Source of the DNA: Planctomycetota bacterium
GTDB lineage: Bacteria > Planctomycetota > SZUA-567 > H5-PLA8
Direction of reading: 5' to 3'
Length of the DNA: 64,000 nucleotides
Assembly (NCBI GenBank): GCA_015075375.1
Contig: JABTUM010000001.1
Span: 1,297,201-1,361,200 of the forward strand
Positions within the stretch are counted from its first letter, which is position 1; every line of letters starts with the position of its first letter. Position numbers and translations under genes: made by a program. Shown piece by piece: positions 59,372 through 64,000 of this stretch. The notes beneath the pieces are model-generated. The model was given only the letters and a program-made list of their open reading frames with translations, did no database searches and was not told the origin of the DNA.

Positions 59372-59599
59372 ATGGCAGAATATGAACCGGATGAAGAGCA
59401 CAACTCCGAACCCATCACACGATGGATGAAGCGACTGTACCGGTGGCTTTTCCCCGAACCGGAGAATCAAAAGAGGGGGCTGCACTTTGGCCGTGAAAGG
59501 GAAATATTGTGCGATTCATGCAAATGGAATTACGGTGATGCCTGCTCGCGACCTGAGCGGCCCAATGCACTGAAATGTCCCGATTACAAAAAGTCCTAG
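59372..59599 (+). CDS. Small Cys-rich protein, unknown
   Basis: A 75-aa acidic-to-basic protein with CDSCKWNYGDACSRPERPNALKCPDYKKS at its C-terminus: four Cys in C-x2-C-x7-C-x9-C spacing that could bind zinc or an iron-sulfur cluster. The N-terminal half is helical with Trp/Arg-rich WMKRLYRWLFPEP. It lies in the same lower-GC stretch as the DUF4272 lipoprotein and 99 bp after it. No family recognised. Confidence 0.5.
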   Translation: MAEYEPDEEHNSEPITRWMKRLYRWLFPEPENQKRGLHFGREREILCDSCKWNYGDACSRPERPNALKCPDYKKS

Positions 59600-59762
59600 C
59601 CGACCTGAATGAATTCATGCGCTCTATCAATTTTGATCGAACGCACTATCGAATAAACTTGCCTCGGCCGTTCGGTTTTCGAAGGAGCACTTAGCCGAAT
59701 ATCGGAAGTTTTCGAGTCACTCGTCATAATATCTTGCCAAGTTGACTCCGTCAGCCGAATCA

Positions 59763-62700
59763 TCACGGCGCTTGCAGCGCCACGATGCGCCGGTCGCTCA
59801 GGCCGACCACCAGCTTGCCGTCCATCCAGACCAATCCGGTCAGGTCGTCGGTGAACCGATGCGCGGCCACCTCTTTGCCCGCCGCATCGAGAACGCGGAC
59901 CAGGCCGCCCCAGTAGCCGGCGGCGGTGCGTTCGCCGTCTTGAACGACAAACTTGAGCAAGCGGTCGCGGACGGCGCAGGTCTTGTGTTGATCGGGCGTC
60001 GGCTCCGGCACCGGTGCGGCGGCCAAGCGTGCGGCGTAGTCGCCGGCGGCAAGCGTTTCGTGCGCCGTTTGCTTGCCTTGTGCGTCCAATACCATGCGCG
60101 AACCGTCGTGGGTGAAGACTTCCAGCTTCCCGCCATCCAGCTTCACGAGGTCGGCCCGGTCGGGCAGGATGGCCTCCCAGACTTGCTTGAGTGCGGGAAC
60201 CGGCGCGCCTTCGTGCACGGGCACGAGGACATGGCGCAACGGAGGCGTCCAGCGCGTGAGTCCTTCCAACCCGGCGAGCGCCTCGAAAAAGCTGCCCACG
60301 GCTTCGGCCATACCCTGTTCGTCGTAGGCCAGCAGGACGATCGATTCCTGTCGCGCGCCGACGCCGTCGTATTGCCACGCGACCAGCCCGCGGTTGGCAC
60401 CGGGGATGACGCCGGGAACCGGCGCGTACGGGAGGAAGCCCTCGTCGTTCAAGAGCTTCACGATCGGATGGTCCTCGGGCGTACCGAGCAAGAGCATGGG
60501 GCGGCTTTCGGCGTATCCGGTATCGCGCGGATTCTGTTCGGCGCCGGGCTTGAAGCGGCCGCCATGGAGCCCTGCCCACGAGCGGGCCTGCGCTTCGTCG
60601 AGAGCGCGCGGCTTTACGGCTTCGGCCAGCGGAACGATCTGGGCGTCCACGTGCCAGTTTGCGGCGATCCGCTTCAGGCGTTCGGCGGCGGCCTGCTGCC
60701 AGGGCTGCGGTCCCGGAACGATCGCGGCGTTTCGATGCGTGCGGAAGAAGCGCAGGATATGCGCGCGGTCGTCTTCGAAGATGAGCGCGCGCGCTTCGCT
60801 GCCGGCGAGTCCGCCGCAGACGGCCGGCGGCGCGAAGGCGAAACCGGCACGATCGCGCGTGCGCGCGAGCAGGTCTTCGATTTCGACGCTCCAGGCGCCC
60901 GCCGGATCGTTGGCGGCGAGGGGGAGTTCCAGGTTGAGCGTGCCTTGGCGCGTGGCGCGGAAGAGGTCGTAGCGGACGGCGCCGAACGGATCGAGGACGC
61001 GCACGCGCAGGGGCGCGGCGCCGGCAAGCAGCCCGCCTTGCGTATCGAGGAGCGCGGCCGATAGGCGCAGGCGTATGGGCGCTTCGCGGCGTGTGAAGTC
61101 GGCGTCGAGGACGGGCCGGCCGGCCTTGACCGAACCGATGGGCCGCGCGGTGAGCGCGAAGACGCGCATCTGACCCGGACCGAAGCGGAAATCGCCTGCC
61201 GTCGCCGCGCCGTCGGCGCCGCTGAATTCGGGGACCGGCCCGCCGATGAGCGCGTCGTAGACCGCGCGCCCGCCGGTGGCGAGCGTGAGGCGCGTTTCGG
61301 CCGCCATCAGGCCCAGTTGCGGATGGCCCTGCGGATCGTGCTTCGCGTTGACCGCGAAGACGTACTCCAGGTCGCCGTCGGGCTGCCGCGTCGCGGCGAT
61401 GCCGGGTTCGGTGCTGAGCAGGACGGGCTGGATGCCGAGCTTCTCGAACTGGGCTTTGAGCGCCGGGACGAGTTGCGCAGCGGCGTGCAGGTCGCCGCGC
61501 ATCGCGGTGAGCGACTTGAGCTGGAGGTCCAGCGGCACGATGTCGCGGTCGCGGATCTCTTTCTGCTGCGCGCTCAAGCTGGCTTGTTGGGCCTGCAAGG
61601 CTTTGATCTTTTCGTCCAGACCGGCCTTTTCGGTTTCGTCCTTGCTGGCTTTCTTGCGGTCGTTGAGCGGTTTGATCTCGGCGGCGAGCTTTTTCTTTTC
61701 CTGCTCCAGCGCGCCGACGCGGTCCTGGTGCGGCTTGATCCGTTCTTTAAGCGCGGCGGCTTTTTCGGGTTCGGGGAGCGCCGGGGTGACGCCCAGGTCC
61801 ACGGCGCCGGGAAGCTTGAGTTCGCAGTCGGCCGTCTGGAGCACCGCGCCACCGTTGCGCATGAAGGCTTCCAACCCGGCGACGACTTCCGGCGCGAGAT
61901 AATCGATGCCGCAAAGGATGACGGCTTTGTGATGCGCCGCGAGCGTGCCGTCGGCGATGTCTTCGTCGAGAACCGGAAGAAACTGGTGCTGCATCAGCTT
62001 GCCGGCCAAGTACGCCCACGTCATGCCCAAGTAGTGCGCGTCGGAATGCGCGTAGTTGAAGCTCATGTCTCCGACCTGGCGCTGGAGCAGATGGGAGAGC
62101 GAGTACAGGAGCGCGACGGGCGGGCGGTGCACGGGGATCTCTTCGAGGACCGGTCCGAGGCGCGCCATCGCCTTGTTGGATTCGACGATCCCGGAGGCGG
62201 ACGGCTTCTTGGGATCGACGGGATCGCAGTCGGGCGGCGTGATCATACCTTCGATGTTGGTCATGAAACTGAGGTACTGTTCGAGACGCATCTGGTCGGA
62301 GGTGGTGTTGCCGTACCAAGTCGGGAGGTACCAGCAGGGCTTGTCCCAGTCGCGCGCGCGGGCAAATTCGAGGGTGAGCGAGGGATGCCAGTAGCCGGGG
62401 CCCCAATCGTGGTAGCCGCCGTGGCCGCTGACGATGGGCAAGCTGCGCGCGACGTTGAAGTAGTAACCGTCGGTGAAGGCCGAGAACCCGTACTGGCTCT
62501 GCGTGATTGAAAGCCAGCCGGGCTTGATGCGATCGACGGCGGCCTGGGCGTCCTTCCATGCGGCGTCCATGAAGCCGAGCTTCCAGGTGGCCCAGTGTTT
62601 CCAGCGCGCCGCGTGTTCGGGATTCTTGGGATCGATCTCGTGGTACGTCGGCGCGGGGATGCCGAAGGCGGCTTCGTAGCTGGCCCTTTGCGCGGGGACG

Positions 62701-63455
62701 CCGTGCGGCGTGGTCTGCCCGGTGACGGGATCCTTGAACCAGGTGAGGCCCGGTTCGTCGTAGAAGTGGACGCCGTGGACGTTGCCGCTGGTGCGGTCGA
62801 TGAAGGCGCGGCGCGAGACGCGGCGCGCGCCGGCCTGGAGCACGTTCGGGTCGGACCAGTCGCACTCCATGCGCAGGTCCATCTGGTGCCCGCCGCCCAT
62901 CGTACAGCAGGAGAAGAAATCGCAGCCCGCGCGGATGTAGGCTCCGCCGTCGTTCTTCGAGTAATGCCCGTAGATCACGTTGAAGCCGAGACCGTCCTCG
63001 CCCTCGAGGCAGCGCTGGTCGTCCTTAGCGCGGCCCCAGTTGATGAGTTTGAACGTCGAGCGCCGGATGTGGTTGAAGAGTTCGAAGGAGGCTTGCGCGG
63101 CGGCGCCTTCGGCCGCGGCTTCGAGCGTGTACGCGCCGGGTTTGAGCAGCCATCCGCTGAAGCGCAGATGCGCGGTAGCCTGCGCCTTGCCGTCGCGTAC
63201 CGCCGCCGCCGGCAGCGCGAAGAAGAATTCGCCCGAACTGCCGCCGGGGCCGCGCAGGAGCACGCGCAGTTCGCCCGCGGCCAGCGCCTGGACGTCCGAG
63301 CGGACGACGGCGACCTCGACGATCTCGTTGGTCTGGAAGTTCGCGCGCCCCTGGACGAAGACGATCTGGAGGCTTTGTTCGGCTCGCGCCGCCGATGCGG
63401 CCAGCAGGATCGCCAGCGTAACGAACACGGCCGGCCGGAACGAAAAGGCGCGCAT
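59763..63455 (-). CDS. Large secreted glycosidase-like multidomain protein
   Basis: A 1230-aa exported protein. Signal peptide about 1-25 (VFVTLAILLAASAARA). An N-terminal Ig-like region is followed by a TIM-barrel-like stretch of about 130-470 with aromatic-rich segments and VHFYDEPGLTWF near 230, a likely catalytic acid site as in GH42/clan-A proteins. From about 480 to 560 there is a beta-galactosidase-trimerisation-like Rossmann segment (AVILCGIDYLAPEVVAGLEAFM), then a striking coiled coil (about 557-645), then a beta-rich and amidotransferase-like C-terminal region. Likely a periplasmic polysaccharide-degrading enzyme; substrate unknown, and no confident GH family assignment. Confidence 0.65.
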   Translation of the reverse strand: MRAFSFRPAVFVTLAILLAASAARAEQSLQIVFVQGRANFQTNEIVEVAVVRSDVQALAAGELRVLLRGPGGSSGEFFFALPAAAVRDGKAQATAHLRFSGWLLKPGAYTLEAAAEGAAAQASFELFNHIRRSTFKLINWGRAKDDQRCLEGEDGLGFNVIYGHYSKNDGGAYIRAGCDFFSCCTMGGGHQMDLRMECDWSDPNVLQAGARRVSRRAFIDRTSGNVHGVHFYDEPGLTWFKDPVTGQTTPHGVPAQRASYEAAFGIPAPTYHEIDPKNPEHAARWKHWATWKLGFMDAAWKDAQAAVDRIKPGWLSITQSQYGFSAFTDGYYFNVARSLPIVSGHGGYHDWGPGYWHPSLTLEFARARDWDKPCWYLPTWYGNTTSDQMRLEQYLSFMTNIEGMITPPDCDPVDPKKPSASGIVESNKAMARLGPVLEEIPVHRPPVALLYSLSHLLQRQVGDMSFNYAHSDAHYLGMTWAYLAGKLMQHQFLPVLDEDIADGTLAAHHKAVILCGIDYLAPEVVAGLEAFMRNGGAVLQTADCELKLPGAVDLGVTPALPEPEKAAALKERIKPHQDRVGALEQEKKKLAAEIKPLNDRKKASKDETEKAGLDEKIKALQAQQASLSAQQKEIRDRDIVPLDLQLKSLTAMRGDLHAAAQLVPALKAQFEKLGIQPVLLSTEPGIAATRQPDGDLEYVFAVNAKHDPQGHPQLGLMAAETRLTLATGGRAVYDALIGGPVPEFSGADGAATAGDFRFGPGQMRVFALTARPIGSVKAGRPVLDADFTRREAPIRLRLSAALLDTQGGLLAGAAPLRVRVLDPFGAVRYDLFRATRQGTLNLELPLAANDPAGAWSVEIEDLLARTRDRAGFAFAPPAVCGGLAGSEARALIFEDDRAHILRFFRTHRNAAIVPGPQPWQQAAAERLKRIAANWHVDAQIVPLAEAVKPRALDEAQARSWAGLHGGRFKPGAEQNPRDTGYAESRPMLLLGTPEDHPIVKLLNDEGFLPYAPVPGVIPGANRGLVAWQYDGVGARQESIVLLAYDEQGMAEAVGSFFEALAGLEGLTRWTPPLRHVLVPVHEGAPVPALKQVWEAILPDRADLVKLDGGKLEVFTHDGSRMVLDAQGKQTAHETLAAGDYAARLAAAPVPEPTPDQHKTCAVRDRLLKFVVQDGERTAAGYWGGLVRVLDAAGKEVAAHRFTDDLTGLVWMDGKLVVGLSDRRIVALQAP

Positions 63456-63554
63456 GACGGACTCCTTACGTGGGTAGCCGGGGCGAACCCCCCGGTCCTT
63501 TTATATACCCTTCGGCGGACTGCAAATCGATATGATTTTTAATAAATGATAGCG

Positions 63555-64000
63555 TTATTTTTTAAGACCGTACAATTCGATCTCGCTGAGGCCCGCGGCG
63601 GCGGGCGCCCAGATCGAGAGGCCGACGCGCTGGACTTTCTTCCGGGCGTCGATCTCGTAAAGACGCCAAAACTGGTCGGAGAAGCTGGCGGCGTCGAGGA
63701 CGCGGTGACCGTCGCCGATGGCTTCGTACGCACAGAGTTGCTGCGCGACGCGGGAGAGCTTCGTCTCGCGGTCGTAGGCGGACAGCAGACCCACTTCGGT
63801 GGGGCGCGTGAGGTCGATCTCGAACCACTGCCCGACGTAGGGATCGTCGGCCCAGGGCTCCAGCTTTTCGAAGCGCTTCCCGTTGACCATTTTGTAGGGA
63901 TCGACGGCGGGCGGAAGAGTCTGGCCTTTTACTTTATCGATGTCGGGATTCGGGACGACGATGCGGCAGTCCTTCATTTTACCTTTGCCGCCGACGGCAT
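63555..64000 (-). CDS. Discoidin-like (F5/8 C) C-terminal part of a larger protein, truncated
   Basis: The last 148 or so residues of a gene that continues beyond the window end, on the minus strand; the frame is open to base 64000. The visible part resembles a discoidin-type carbohydrate-binding domain: EPWADDPYVGQWFEIDLTRPTEVGLLSAYDR, then FWRLYEIDARKKVQRVGLSIWAP and the closing LSEIELYGL. Such domains end many secreted glycosidases and could be part of the same polysaccharide-use set as the neighbouring 1230-aa protein. Internal Met codons are not likely true starts. Confidence 0.7.
   Translation of the reverse strand, partial: AVGGKGKMKDCRIVVPNPDIDKVKGQTLPPAVDPYKMVNGKRFEKLEPWADDPYVGQWFEIDLTRPTEVGLLSAYDRETKLSRVAQQLCAYEAIGDGHRVLDAASFSDQFWRLYEIDARKKVQRVGLSIWAPAAAGLSEIELYGLKK

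Noticed and set aside
59596..60579. 327-codon minus-strand frame near the end of the glycosidase-like gene
   Set aside because: Arg-rich shadow; the 1230-aa frame has signal peptide and domain features.

Overview
The window is GC-rich, tightly packed DNA from a Gram-negative-type (diderm) bacterium, most likely Planctomycetota or a close relative; I cannot fix the lineage further. The evidence is an ADP-heptose pathway for LPS core (hldE, hldD), a hopanoid-type glycosyltransferase (HpnB), a Wzc-like polysaccharide kinase, DUF4159/toroid and zinc-ribbon membrane proteins, and an integrated element whose integrase and DUF1580 protein resemble planctomycete families.

Layout. 0-8.6 kb: a truncated tyrosine phosphatase, an MGDG-synthase-like GT28, an alpha/beta hydrolase, miaA-hemC (hemC apparently starts with ATC), membrane and SRPBCC proteins, and a secreted/membrane gene pair. 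9-15.2 kb: a secreted toroid + double DUF4159 protein, a Tyr/Gly/His-rich surface protein, and a DUF58-BatA pair. 15.3-20 kb: hldE-hldD and a Wzc-type tyrosine kinase, i.e. envelope polysaccharide genes.

20.2-35.4 kb: a 15.1-kb integrated element bounded by a perfect 45-bp repeat of the 3' part of tRNA-Pro(GGG). Apart from the tRNA and possible antisense signals, everything in it reads on the minus strand with ATGA/GTGA-type overlaps: integrase, three cargo-like genes, DUF1580, a small HTH, primase, helicase-like ATPase, an initiator-like gene carrying iterons inside its coding sequence, RuvC, small proteins, an M41-like peptidase, HNH nuclease, P27-like small terminase, HK97 gp10-like protein, tape measure, and a second P27-like gene. 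No large terminase, portal, protease or capsid gene is recognisable, so it looks like a phage satellite or a reduced prophage with a lambda-like in-gene replication origin. This is the most interesting region of the window.

35.5-64 kb: ordinary chromosome. It holds a PHP hydrolase, an esterase, a stand-alone rpsJ, hpnB, a TPR protein, an FAD oxidoreductase with an AraC regulator and matching direct repeats, a protein with L7/L12-like modules at both ends, a nucleoside hydrolase, a sialate O-acetylesterase, a WbpP-like epimerase, a TM2 protein, a response regulator plus CHASE/PAS hybrid kinase, a lower-GC DUF4272 lipoprotein island, and a 1230-aa secreted glycosidase-like protein. The window ends inside a discoidin-like gene.
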